The notes under the pieces are model-generated. The model made no database searches, was not told the origin of the DNA, and saw only the letters and a list, made by a program, of their open reading frames with translations. 64,000 nucleotides of DNA from an uncultured Alphaproteobacteria bacterium (GTDB taxonomy: Bacteria; Pseudomonadota; Alphaproteobacteria; Rhodospirillales; Rhodospirillaceae), in NCBI GenBank assembly GCA_900079695.1, contig LT599022.1, positions 1,144,287 through 1,208,286 of the forward strand, written 5' to 3'. A program made the position numbers and the translations under genes. This document shows, in pieces, positions 43,917 to 52,708 of this stretch (position 1 is the stretch's first letter; the number at the start of each line of letters is the position of its first letter).

Positions 43917-44705
43917 TCAGGCGGAAAAACGCGAATCGTTGAGTATGGTGCCGAGGAAGTTGCGTCCGGCGAGGCTTTCGGCGCAGGCGCGCACGTCGGC
44001 GATCGGCGAGACGCCGTCGCGCACCACCAGCAGCACGCCGTCGACCAGGGGCAGGAACGCCAGGGTGTCGTCCTGAGTCAGCAGCGGCGGCATGTCGTAG
44101 ATGACGATGCGGTCGGGATAGCGGGTCTTCAGCTCCTCGGCGAGCTTCGCCATCTTCGGCGTGCCGAGGAGTTCGGAGGAGTCCTGGAGCGAATTCGCCA
44201 CCGGAAGCACCACCAGGCGGTCGATATCGGGTTTGAGCAGGCACTGCGAGATCGGCAGATCGCGCAGCAGGTAGTCGTCGAGCCCGGCCTCGGGGCGAAT
44301 GCCGAGGAAATCGTGAACCGACGGCTTGCGCATGTCGGCGTCGACCAGCAGCACCGTCTGCTTGACGTCGAGCGCGAGGCTCATCGCGAGATTGATGGCG
44401 ATGGTGGTCTTGCCGTCTCCGTATTGCGGACTGGTGATCGCCAGCGTGCGCAGCCCCGCCCCCTGCATCTGCTGCATCACCTTGGTGCGCAGCATGCGGA
44501 AGAGATCGACGGTTTCTCCGCTGCCGGAGCGCGCCACCAACCGGTGGCGTTCGAGTTCGGCGGGCGACAGCGGCAGAACCCGGGTGCGCGCCGGCTCGGG
44601 CGGCGGCGCGGGCGCGGCTTCGGGCGGCGGCATGGTGGTGACCTCCGCCAGCACCCGTTCGCGGTCGAGGCGCGCCTTCTGCAGGGCTTTTTCGAGCTTG
44701 TCCAT
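43917..44705 (-). CDS. CpsD/CapB-type tyrosine autokinase (BY-kinase)
   Basis: A 262-residue cytoplasmic P-loop kinase. Walker A is SPQYGDGKTT (92-101), Walker A' is LLVDADMRKP (119-128), and Walker B is in IVIYDMPPLL. It controls chain length together with the Wzz/GumC-like protein, whose gene lies just upstream. Unlike most such kinases, it has no C-terminal tyrosine cluster; the protein ends in FLGTILNDSRFSA. A proline-rich segment (25-40) precedes the kinase core. Confidence 0.88.
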   Translation of the reverse strand: MDKLEKALQKARLDRERVLAEVTTMPPPEAAPAPPPEPARTRVLPLSPAELERHRLVARSGSGETVDLFRMLRTKVMQQMQGAGLRTLAITSPQYGDGKTTIAINLAMSLALDVKQTVLLVDADMRKPSVHDFLGIRPEAGLDDYLLRDLPISQCLLKPDIDRLVVLPVANSLQDSSELLGTPKMAKLAEELKTRYPDRIVIYDMPPLLTQDDTLAFLPLVDGVLLVVRDGVSPIADVRACAESLAGRNFLGTILNDSRFSA

Positions 44706-44720
44706 GCGGCTCCGTGGCGG

Positions 44721-46487
44721 CTAGTTGATGCCGATCTTGAGGGCGAAGAGTGTCCAGGCGAGGTCGATCGGCATCACCATGCGGTCGAACACCAGCACTG
44801 CCGCGCCGGCCGCGGCGAACGCGCCGCCGAACGCCATCAGCCAACGATTCCGGCGGGCCCTGCGTTCCGCGCGGGTGGAAATATGGGGAATGATCACCAG
44901 CGGCGACAGTCCGGTGATCGCGGCGAGATGCCCGGCGCCGTGGATGCGGCGGCTCAGCACCTCGGTGACGACGATCGCCGCGAAGCCGCAGAACACCGCG
45001 AACAGGAAGCCGCCCGCCAGCAGCAGGGTGCGCGCCGGACGAGTGCGGGTCGGCACTTCGGGCGGGTTGATGACGTTGAGGCGCTGCGCCTTGCGCGACT
45101 GCTCCATCTGCACCGTCATGTCGGCGATCTGCTTCTTGGTCTTGAGCTCGCGATAGCGCGCCTGGGAATTGTCGTAGTCGCGGCTCAGCGCGGCGAGTTC
45201 CTGCTCGATCGCGGGCGCGGCCGCCACCGCCGCCTCGTACTGCTCGTGCTGCGTCCGCATCTCGACGAGTTGCCGCTGCAACGAACGCGACTGCTCGTCG
45301 AGGCCGTTGATCTGCGCCTGCAGCATCAGATACGCGGGATTGTCGGCGTCGTCCTTGACCGTGCGGCGGTTGGCTCCGGCGCGGCTGGCGGCGGAATAGC
45401 GCGCCTCCAGCGCTTCGATCCGCTGCTGGGCCTGGCGGACGTCGGGATGGTTGGGGCCGTAGACCTTTTCGACCCGGGCGAGTTCGGCGCGCGCGTCGGC
45501 GAGCTGCTTTTCGAGATCGGCGGTCAGCCCCCCGCCCGAGGTCTCGGCCTTGAGCGCTTCGATCTGCGCGGTGAGCTTGACGACGTCGGGGTGGCGCGGG
45601 CCGTATTGCCCGGAGATCGCCGCGAGCTTCGCCTGCAACACCTTGAGCTGGGTGGCGGGGGTGGTCATCAGTTCGCCGTCCTCGATCACCCGGGTGTAGG
45701 GCTCGGTCGAGGCGAGCTGGCCGCGCAGGTCGGCGCGGTTCCGCTCGACCGAGCCGAGCTGCGCCTGAAGACTCTGGAGGTTGAGCGCGGTGGTCGCCGC
45801 CATCTGACGATTGAAGGCGAGGGATTCCGGGCGGCTGTCCGGATGCCGCTCGCGGAATTCGGCGATCCGCCGCTCCTGGTCGAGCATCGACTTTTCGAGA
45901 TCGGCGATCTGCGCGTCGAGGAACGCCTGGGTCTCGCGCACCTGGGCGCGGCGCTGCTTCAGGTCTTCGTCGAGGAAGCGCGACACCAACTCGTTGGCGA
46001 CCTGCTGGGTCTTGAGCGGGTCCGAATAATCGAAGCTCAAGGTGAAGGCGATCGCGCCCATCTGCGAGGCGCGGAGCTTCGACGACGCGGCCGGATTGGA
46101 GAGATCGGCGCCGACCATTTCGAGGCGCACCTTGTCGCCCATCCCCTCCGCGATCTCGGAGATCGGCGTGCGCTGGCGGATGCCGGGATAGAGATCGAAC
46201 TTGGTGATGATCTCGACGAGGCTCGAGGTCGAGGTGACGATCTGCTGGATCTGGGTGATGCGCTGGTCGACGAGCGCCTGCATCAGATCGGCGGCGTTCA
46301 TCCCCACCGGGATCGTCATCCCTTCGGGAATGTCCGACGGCACCACCTGGATGGTGGCGGTGGACCGGTATTTCGACCAGTTGAGGGCACCCATGACCGC
46401 AATCGCGAACACGATCGCGAAGGTGATGAGGAACGCCTTCTTCCGCCTCAGAATGATCGCAAGGTAGTCGTAGATCGAATAGTCCAT
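44721..46487 (-). CDS. Chain-length determinant/export protein, Wzz/GumC-type
   Basis: A 588-residue inner-membrane co-polymerase. A helix at about residues 20-40, a Wzz domain, long coiled-coil segments (about 170-440, e.g. LEKSMLDQERRIAEFRER and QAQQRIEALEARYSA) and a second helix near 485 make up the usual GumC/PCP-2a layout, without a fused kinase domain. ATG at 46487 with GGAG upstream is chosen; the frame extends ten residues further. It works with the separate BY-kinase encoded 15 bp downstream. Confidence 0.92.
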   Translation of the reverse strand: MDYSIYDYLAIILRRKKAFLITFAIVFAIAVMGALNWSKYRSTATIQVVPSDIPEGMTIPVGMNAADLMQALVDQRITQIQQIVTSTSSLVEIITKFDLYPGIRQRTPISEIAEGMGDKVRLEMVGADLSNPAASSKLRASQMGAIAFTLSFDYSDPLKTQQVANELVSRFLDEDLKQRRAQVRETQAFLDAQIADLEKSMLDQERRIAEFRERHPDSRPESLAFNRQMAATTALNLQSLQAQLGSVERNRADLRGQLASTEPYTRVIEDGELMTTPATQLKVLQAKLAAISGQYGPRHPDVVKLTAQIEALKAETSGGGLTADLEKQLADARAELARVEKVYGPNHPDVRQAQQRIEALEARYSAASRAGANRRTVKDDADNPAYLMLQAQINGLDEQSRSLQRQLVEMRTQHEQYEAAVAAAPAIEQELAALSRDYDNSQARYRELKTKKQIADMTVQMEQSRKAQRLNVINPPEVPTRTRPARTLLLAGGFLFAVFCGFAAIVVTEVLSRRIHGAGHLAAITGLSPLVIIPHISTRAERRARRNRWLMAFGGAFAAAGAAVLVFDRMVMPIDLAWTLFALKIGIN

Positions 46488-46533
46488 TGCGACGCTCCGT
46501 TGGATCTGGCTTCCCACGGAGGCTGCGCGCCCG

Positions 46534-47853
46534 TCAGTCGATCCGGAATTCGTCCGGACGGAAGGTCAGCGTCACCATCACGGCATCGGAGGTCGCCTCG
46601 GCATCGCCGATTTCGCGCTCCCGGTGCCGGTACATCAGGTTGAGGTTGAGCTTCTCCGTCAGACGATAGACCAACTGCGGCGCGGCCTCGATAAAGGTAA
46701 TATCGTTGTTGCCGGAGGAATTTGAACCGGACCTGTCGGAGATTTGGTAAGTGAGACCCAATTTCAAGTCGAGCCGCTGATTGAGATTATGCGTGCCGGT
46801 CAGCTTGAACTGGGTGGTCTGCGCCTGGTTTCCCGACGACAGCGACGAGGGTCTGCGGCTGGTCTGGAACGCGATATGGTCGTTGAGATCGTCGTAATTG
46901 ACCGCGACGTCGAAGTAGTGGGTCCACTCCGAGCCATCCTCGCGGCCGGGAAACTCCAGATCGTACGAGGTGGTGGAGTACTGCACGCCGACCGAGCCCG
47001 ACGCCCTCCAGCGCGGAGAGAACTGCGACACCCAGCCGACCTGGGGGATCAGCGTGTCGGTGGTGACGCCCGAGCCCGAGGTGGTTTCGTAATGCACCCC
47101 TTCGAGGGCGAAGGTCGTCGCCTGGGTTTCGCTGAAGGAATGCTGCAACGTCGGCTTCAGCGTGTAGGTGCGGTAGTTGGTGTAGTTGTCGAGATCGTCG
47201 TATTTCGAGATCGCCACCGACCCGTCGAGGATCAACTGATCCACCTGGGTGATGTCGGACTGGACGTGCGGCGCGACGGTGAAGCGGGTGTTGCGCACGC
47301 CCGCGATCGACAGGCCGGAATCCGCCACTTCCGAAGTTCGGGTGGTGTCGTAGCTGAAGTCCGCCTTGAGCGACGCGGCGCCGGTGCGGAAACGGCGCTG
47401 ACCGGCGAAGTTGAGATAGACGTCGTTGGAATTGAAATCGGAATCGTCGTAGCGGTTGGCTTCGAGCTGACCGCCGAATTCGAGCCGCGAGACGTCGGTC
47501 TCGCCGATCACCGAAACCCGCGGCGTGGCGATGAAGCCGAAGATCGAGGCCGCGTCGTCGGCGCGCAGCAGGGGATTGTCGTCGTATTCGAAGCGACCGG
47601 ATCCCTCGACCTGCAGCACCGGGGTGCCCGCCCCCGCGGCGCGCTCCGGGGCGCCCGCGCTCTCGACGCCGCTCGCAGCCGCGGCGCATTCGCCGACGCT
47701 GGAGGGAATGCCCGGGCAGATCACCCGGCCCGACGCGGTTCCCACCGCGCCCGTGGGCTCGGCCGAGGGTACGGACTGCGCCTTCGCCGGGGCCGCCCCG
47801 AGAAGCGCGGCCGCCGACGCGCCCACCATCAATCCCAGCGCCTTCTTGATCAT
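46534..47853 (-). CDS. Outer-membrane beta-barrel protein of the exopolysaccharide locus
   Basis: A 439-residue exported protein. The signal peptide is cut near residue 25 (APAKAQ). A short low-complexity region rich in Ala and Gly follows, then alternating aromatic/polar strands to the C-terminus, ending in MVTLTFRPDEFRID, the pattern of an outer-membrane barrel. Such barrels accompany GumB-like export proteins in exosortase-type EPS loci and may replace the missing outer-membrane part of short Wza proteins. Confidence 0.85.
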   Translation of the reverse strand: MIKKALGLMVGASAAALLGAAPAKAQSVPSAEPTGAVGTASGRVICPGIPSSVGECAAAASGVESAGAPERAAGAGTPVLQVEGSGRFEYDDNPLLRADDAASIFGFIATPRVSVIGETDVSRLEFGGQLEANRYDDSDFNSNDVYLNFAGQRRFRTGAASLKADFSYDTTRTSEVADSGLSIAGVRNTRFTVAPHVQSDITQVDQLILDGSVAISKYDDLDNYTNYRTYTLKPTLQHSFSETQATTFALEGVHYETTSGSGVTTDTLIPQVGWVSQFSPRWRASGSVGVQYSTTSYDLEFPGREDGSEWTHYFDVAVNYDDLNDHIAFQTSRRPSSLSSGNQAQTTQFKLTGTHNLNQRLDLKLGLTYQISDRSGSNSSGNNDITFIEAAPQLVYRLTEKLNLNLMYRHREREIGDAEATSDAVMVTLTFRPDEFRID

Positions 47854-47892
47854 GAAGCCCTTCCCCCTTGGGGCCGATCCGGAACGGTGACT

Positions 47893-48462
47893 CTAGAACA
47901 GACTGGCGGTGGGCACCACCACCACGTCTCCGGTCTGCAGGATGATGTCCTTGTCGAGTTCGCGCCCGCGGATCACCTCGTCGTAGGGGAACGGAATCGC
48001 GACCTGCTTGTCGCCGGTGCGGCGCAGGATGATGATCCGGCTTTCGGAGGCGTAGGGCGTGAGCCCGCCCGCGGCGGAGAGCGCCTGCATCACCGAGACC
48101 CGGCGGCCCGGGGTCTGCACGCCCGGCAGAGCCACTTGGCCGATGACGTTGACGACGTTGCCGAGCGCCTGGCGCACCGCCACCGTCACCACCGCCTCGG
48201 GAATGTAGGGCTTGAGGCGCTCCTTGATCGCGGTCTGGGTCTGTTCGGTGGTCAGCCCCTGCACCTTGAGGGTCCCGGCGAGGGGAAAGGTGAGGCTGCC
48301 GTCGGGCATCACCAGGGTTTCGAGGTTCATCCCCTCTTCCTTCCAGACGTCGATCTGCAGGACGTCGCCGGGATTGAGGGTGTAATCGGGTTCGACCGCC
48401 GACGCCGCGGTGGAGCACAACGCCACCACCAGGGACGCAGCAAGAGACGCGAAAGTCTTCAT
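47893..48462 (-). CDS. Polysaccharide export protein, GumB/Wza-type
   Basis: A 189-residue periplasmic export protein with a signal peptide cut near residue 22 (STAASAVEP). The polysaccharide-export domain (DYTLNPGDVLQIDVWKEE) is followed by an SLBB domain (VNVIGQVALPGVQTPGRR). It is short compared with Wza (about 380) but close to GumB. I chose ATG 48462 because the signal peptide begins there; the frame runs eight residues further. It is the first gene of the minus-strand operon that runs to the flippase. Confidence 0.9.
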   Translation of the reverse strand: MKTFASLAASLVVALCSTAASAVEPDYTLNPGDVLQIDVWKEEGMNLETLVMPDGSLTFPLAGTLKVQGLTTEQTQTAIKERLKPYIPEAVVTVAVRQALGNVVNVIGQVALPGVQTPGRRVSVMQALSAAGGLTPYASESRIIILRRTGDKQVAIPFPYDEVIRGRELDKDIILQTGDVVVVPTASLF

Positions 48463-48754
48463 GGGAACCCCCGTGAATCCGAGCAAGAATCAGGACGCCG
48501 CCGCAACGGCCATGCAACCGGGCCGTCTGGCAACGGCTCAGGACTAAACCTACGGGGAAATCCGGTCGTTGCAATATCGGAGTGCAAATTTTCCGCGTCT
48601 CTTTATGACGAAATTCCGCGCTTTGGCCGTCGCGGTGGAAAATCACGCGTGGGGCATTGTGCCTGAGCCGGGTCGTGGGTAGGTAATAGGGGCGGTGTTT
48701 TCCTCCCGCGGGCGCGCAGAAGCCCCTGCAGACGAGCGACCGACGGAGTCCCCG

Positions 48755-49651
48755 ATGTACGAACACTTCTACGGACTGAGCGGCAAGCCCTTTTCGCTGC
48801 TTCCCGACCCGGATTTCCTGTACGACAGCAAGCGCCACCGGATGGCGATCAACCTGCTCGACTACGGCATGATGACCCAGGCCGGGTTCGTGGTCATCAC
48901 CGGCGAGGTCGGCACCGGCAAGACCACGATCATCCGCCGCTTTCTCAAGACCGTCGGCGACGACGTCACCGTCGGCGTGATCAGCAATTCCTCGCGCGGG
49001 CTCGGCAAGCTTCTCGGCTGGGTGTCGATGGCGTTCGAGCTCGACCACCGCGGCCGCGACCAGATCAAGCTCTACAACGCCTTCGTCGCGTTTCTCGTGG
49101 ATCAGTACGCCAAGGGCAAGCGCAGCGTGCTGATCATCGACGAGGCGCAGAACCTCGGCGGCGACGCGCTCGAAGAGCTGCGCATGCTCTCCAACGTCAA
49201 CAACGAGCGCGACCAGCTCCTGCAGATCGTCCTGGTGGGGCAGCCCGAACTGGTGGAAACGCTGCGGCGGCCGGAATTGCGGCAGTTCGTGCAGCGGATC
49301 GCGGTGCACTGCCACCTCGACCCGCTGACCCCGGCCGAGACCACCGCCTACATCCGCCATCGCCTTGCGGTGGTGGGCGGAAGTCCCGGGCTGTTCGACG
49401 ACGACGCCTGCGCCGCGGTCCACTACTTCAGCAACGGCATTCCACGGCTGATCAACCAGCTCTGCGACGTGGCGCTGGTCTACGGCTTCTCCGACGAGGC
49501 GCGGACGATCGACTTCCCGATCGTCTACGAGGTCGCCGCGAGCCGCGAGCGCATGGGGCTGACGCCGTTCCGCGCGCTCCCCGCCAACGCCACCGCCGAC
49601 AGCCTGCGCGACAGCCTCGGCGAGGACGGCATCTCCACCCGCAGCGCCTGA
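48755..49651 (+). CDS. ExeA-like AAA ATPase of exosortase/EPS systems
   Basis: A 298-residue ATPase. Walker A is GEVGTGKTT (50-58) and Walker B is VLIIDEAQNL near residue 127; the N-terminal MYEHFYGLSGKPFSLLPDP is the standard start of the XrtA/PEP-CTERM-associated ATPase and of ExeA/GspA. There is no peptidoglycan-binding C-terminal domain. GGAG precedes ATG 48755 by seven bases. It is divergent from the gumB-like gene and probably helps insert or energise the export machinery. Confidence 0.9.
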   Translation: MYEHFYGLSGKPFSLLPDPDFLYDSKRHRMAINLLDYGMMTQAGFVVITGEVGTGKTTIIRRFLKTVGDDVTVGVISNSSRGLGKLLGWVSMAFELDHRGRDQIKLYNAFVAFLVDQYAKGKRSVLIIDEAQNLGGDALEELRMLSNVNNERDQLLQIVLVGQPELVETLRRPELRQFVQRIAVHCHLDPLTPAETTAYIRHRLAVVGGSPGLFDDDACAAVHYFSNGIPRLINQLCDVALVYGFSDEARTIDFPIVYEVAASRERMGLTPFRALPANATADSLRDSLGEDGISTRSA

Positions 49652-49658
49652 CCCGTCC

Positions 49659-51092
49659 TCACACCCGGCCGAAGGTGTCCTCGATGCGGACGATGTCGTC
49701 CTCGCCGAGGTAGCCGCCCGACTGGACCTCGATCAGCCGCAGCGGAATCTTGCCCGGATTCTCGAGGCGGTGGACCGAGCCGATCGGAATGTAGGTGGAC
49801 TGGTTCTCGTGCAGCAGGAAGCTCTTGTCGCCGCAGGTGACGAGCGCGGTCCCCTCGACGACGATCCAGTGCTCGGCGCGGTGGTGATGGCGCTGAAGGC
49901 TGAGTTTCGACCCGGGGGTGACGACGATCTGCTTCACCTGGAAGCGCGAGCCGACGTCGATGCAGCGGTAGCTGCCCCACGGGCGGAAGACCGTGGAGTG
50001 GAACTTCTGTTCCGGCCGCCCGGCCGCCTTGAGACGCTCGACCACCGCCTTGACCTCCTGGGCGCGGTCGCGGCGGCAGACGAACACCGCGTCGTCGGTG
50101 ACGACGACGATCAGGTTGTCGACCCCGACCAGCGCGGTCAGCACCTTGTCGTCGCTGCGGGCGTAGCAGTTGGTCGCGCCTTCGAGGATCACGTCGCCGC
50201 GGGCGACGTTGCCGTCGGCGTCCGCCTCGCCCAGCTCCCACAGCGCCGACCACGCGCCGACGTCGTTCCACCCCATGCTCACCGGCACCACCGCCGCGCG
50301 GTCGGTGTGCTCCATCACCGCGTAGTCGATCGAGAGCGAGGGCGCGTCGGCGAACGCGGCGGCGTCGATGCGGCAGAAATCGAGGTCCCGCTTCGCGCCC
50401 TTGAGCGCGGCGCGGCAGGCGGCGACGATTTCCGGATGCAGGCGTTCGAGCTCCTCAAGGAAGGTCTTGGCCTGGAACAGGAAGATGCCGGAGTTCCAGA
50501 CGTAGCCGCCGTCGGCGAGATAACCCTCGGCGGTGGCGAGGTCGGGCTTCTCGGCGAATTCCAGAACCCGGCAGGTTTCCGCCCCGGCGGCGAGCTGCGC
50601 GCCGACGCGGATGTAGCCGTAACCGGTTTCGGGGCGGTCGGCGGTGATGCCGAAGGTGACGATCGCGCCGCCCTTGGCCGCGCCCGCAGCCGCCCGCACC
50701 GCGGCGAGGAACGCGGGCTCGTCGGCGATCACGTGGTCCGAGGGCATCAGCAGCAGCAGACCGTCGGGGTTTTTCGCCGCCACCGTCAGCGCCGCGAGGC
50801 ACGCGGCCGCGGCGGTATTGCGACCGAAGGGTTCGAGAAAGATCTCCGCCGCCTCGACGCCGCACACCCGCAACTGCTCGGCGACGACGAACCGGTGTTC
50901 CTCGTTCGCCACCAGCATCGGCGCGGAAAACTCGGCCCCCGCGACCCGCAGGACGGTCTCCTCCAGCATCGTCCGCTCGCCCACCAGCGGCAGGAACTGC
51001 TTGGGATACATCTCGCGGGAAATCGGCCACAGCCGGGTGCCGGTGCCGCCGCACAGGATCACGGGGTGAATCAGCGCTGCGATTGCATCCAT
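49659..51092 (-). CDS. manC: Mannose-1-phosphate guanylyltransferase/mannose-6-phosphate isomerase
   Basis: A bifunctional enzyme of 477 residues that makes GDP-mannose. The pyrophosphorylase signature GGTGTRLWP is at 15-23, followed by YPKQFLPL; the C-terminal third is a cupin with FRPWGSYRCIDVGSRFQVKQ and LQRHHHRAEHW metal ligands. ATG 51092 has GAGGA upstream and gives the standard length. It supplies the donor for the GumH-like transferase. It is convergent with the ATPase gene and divergent from gumK. Confidence 0.95.
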   Translation of the reverse strand: MDAIAALIHPVILCGGTGTRLWPISREMYPKQFLPLVGERTMLEETVLRVAGAEFSAPMLVANEEHRFVVAEQLRVCGVEAAEIFLEPFGRNTAAAACLAALTVAAKNPDGLLLLMPSDHVIADEPAFLAAVRAAAGAAKGGAIVTFGITADRPETGYGYIRVGAQLAAGAETCRVLEFAEKPDLATAEGYLADGGYVWNSGIFLFQAKTFLEELERLHPEIVAACRAALKGAKRDLDFCRIDAAAFADAPSLSIDYAVMEHTDRAAVVPVSMGWNDVGAWSALWELGEADADGNVARGDVILEGATNCYARSDDKVLTALVGVDNLIVVVTDDAVFVCRRDRAQEVKAVVERLKAAGRPEQKFHSTVFRPWGSYRCIDVGSRFQVKQIVVTPGSKLSLQRHHHRAEHWIVVEGTALVTCGDKSFLLHENQSTYIPIGSVHRLENPGKIPLRLIEVQSGGYLGEDDIVRIEDTFGRV

Positions 51093-51297
51093 CTCGGGCG
51101 TCCTCATGCGGTTGGGGGAAGCGTTTCGCCCCAGAAGATAGGCAATCCTTTTCCCGAGCGGGAGAGAAAACATGCGGTTTCCGCACTCTCCCGGCGGAAC
51201 GGCAAGCTTGCTGACCCATTTTGCGCGGGGCGGCTTGACCGGCGGGAGGCGGAGGTTACCTAAGATAAACCGGGAACGGACCGTTGGGAGGAAGCCG

Positions 51298-52458
51298 ATG
51301 CAGCAGGAGACTCTCGCGACCGGCGCCATGCCGGATGCGACGGCGCGGCCGAACTTCCTGCTCGTCGCGCGCCACGACTACCGCACCGAACGCAAGGCGG
51401 GATGCCACTTCCTCGTCGACGAACTCGCGAGGATCGGACACACCCGGTTCTTCTCCTGCACCTTCAGCCGCCTGTCGCGCTTCAAGGGCGACACCCGCCT
51501 CCCCCTCGCGGACCGCGCCAACCGCGTGGAAACCACCGCCAACGGCGTCGAGACCTACCTCTGGCGAACTCTGATCCACCCCTGCCGGGTGCCGGGCGCG
51601 CTCGCGCCGCTGATGAACGCCTACGTCCGGCATTACGGCTCCCACGTGCCCGAGACGTTCGCCCGCTGGATCCGCGAGGCCGACGTGATCCTGTTCGAAA
51701 CCGGCGGGCCGGAGCTGTTCCACGACCTCGTCAAGCGCCTCAACCCCCGGGCGATGCTGGTCTACCTCTGCTCCGACAGCTTCGACGCGATCAACCCCGC
51801 GCCCTACGTGCGCGAACTCGCGCTGCGCCACGCCCGGAGCTTCGACAAGATCATGGTCAAATCGCCGCTCCTCGCCCGGCTGTTCCCGCCCGGGTCGCCG
51901 GTGTTCCTCACCTCGCAGGGGTTCGACAAGGCCGAACTGCGCGAACGCCGCGCGTCGCCCTTCGCGGGCGGGGTCAACCTCGTCTCGGTCGGCAACATGC
52001 TGTTCGATCCCGAGGTCTTCCGCGCCGCCGCGCCCGCGTTCCCGGACGCCACCTTCCACGTCATCGGCGGCGGGCCGCGCGCCCAGGGCCTCGCCGATCT
52101 GCCGAACGTCCGGCTCTACGGCGAAATGCCGTTCTCCGACACCCTCGCCTACCTCCAGCATGCCGACGCCGGGCTCGCGCCCTACGGCGCGGGCGTCGAG
52201 CCCTATCTCGCCGACACCTCGCTGAAGCTCGGCCAGTATCGCGTTCTCGGCCTGCCCGCGGTATGCCCGGAGGCGGTGACCGGCGGCTATCCCGGGCGCT
52301 TCGGCTATAATCCGGGCGAGGCCGACACGGTACGCGCCGCGGTGGCCGCCGCGCTCGCGCACGGCCGCTTCCCGGGCGTCGACCTGCCGTCGTGGCGGGA
52401 GGTCGCGCTCGACATGCTGCGGCCGCCCGCCGACCCGGCGGCGGTGCGGGTCGCCTAA
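51298..52458 (+). CDS. gumK: GumK-like glucuronosyltransferase
   Basis: A 386-residue GT-B transferase. It matches Xanthomonas GumK closely as I recall it: LVARHDYRTERKAGCHFLVD near the start, TRFFSCTFSRLSRFKGDTRL, ANGVETYLWRTLIHP, VGNMLFDPEVF, FHVIGGGPR, VRLYGEMPF, YLADTSLKLGQYRVLGLPAV and SRFGY-like GRFGYNPGEAD. GumK adds glucuronic acid beta-1,2 to mannose, the fourth sugar of xanthan. GGGAGGAAG precedes the ATG. It is separate from the main operon but next to manC. Confidence 0.9.
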   Translation: MQQETLATGAMPDATARPNFLLVARHDYRTERKAGCHFLVDELARIGHTRFFSCTFSRLSRFKGDTRLPLADRANRVETTANGVETYLWRTLIHPCRVPGALAPLMNAYVRHYGSHVPETFARWIREADVILFETGGPELFHDLVKRLNPRAMLVYLCSDSFDAINPAPYVRELALRHARSFDKIMVKSPLLARLFPPGSPVFLTSQGFDKAELRERRASPFAGGVNLVSVGNMLFDPEVFRAAAPAFPDATFHVIGGGPRAQGLADLPNVRLYGEMPFSDTLAYLQHADAGLAPYGAGVEPYLADTSLKLGQYRVLGLPAVCPEAVTGGYPGRFGYNPGEADTVRAAVAAALAHGRFPGVDLPSWREVALDMLRPPADPAAVRVA

Positions 52459-52613
52459 ATCCGGCCCATCAGCAGCAGAATCAGCAAGATCACCAGAACC
52501 AGACCGAGGCCGCCCGAAGGATAGTAGCCCCAGCCGGCGCTGTAGGGCCAATGCGGCAACGCGCCGATCAGCAACGCGATGAGGACGATCAGCAGGATCG
52601 TGCCGATGCTCAT
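52455..52613 (-). CDS. DUF3309 family small membrane protein
   Basis: A 52-residue protein with a hydrophobic N-terminal helix (TILLIVLIALLIGALP), the conserved WPYSAGWGYYPSGGLGL core and a second helix, all hallmarks of DUF3309. The function is unknown. Its last codon overlaps the gumK stop on the other strand by four bases. Confidence 0.85.
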   Translation of the reverse strand: MSIGTILLIVLIALLIGALPHWPYSAGWGYYPSGGLGLVLVILLILLLMGRI

Positions 52614-52708
52614 GGTCGTCTCCCTGGCTGTCCATTCCCGAGCCAGGGAACAACGCGCGGGCGCGGAATGCGATCCCTCCCCGTCCGCCCCGAGGGACGC
52701 CGGACGGA

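Noticed and set aside
43176-46643. A very long plus-strand open frame (1155 codons) across the EPS operon
   Set aside because: It is antisense to the GH5, BY-kinase and GumC-like genes, each with clear motifs and ribosome sites. The long frame has no recognisable domain and is a codon-bias artefact.
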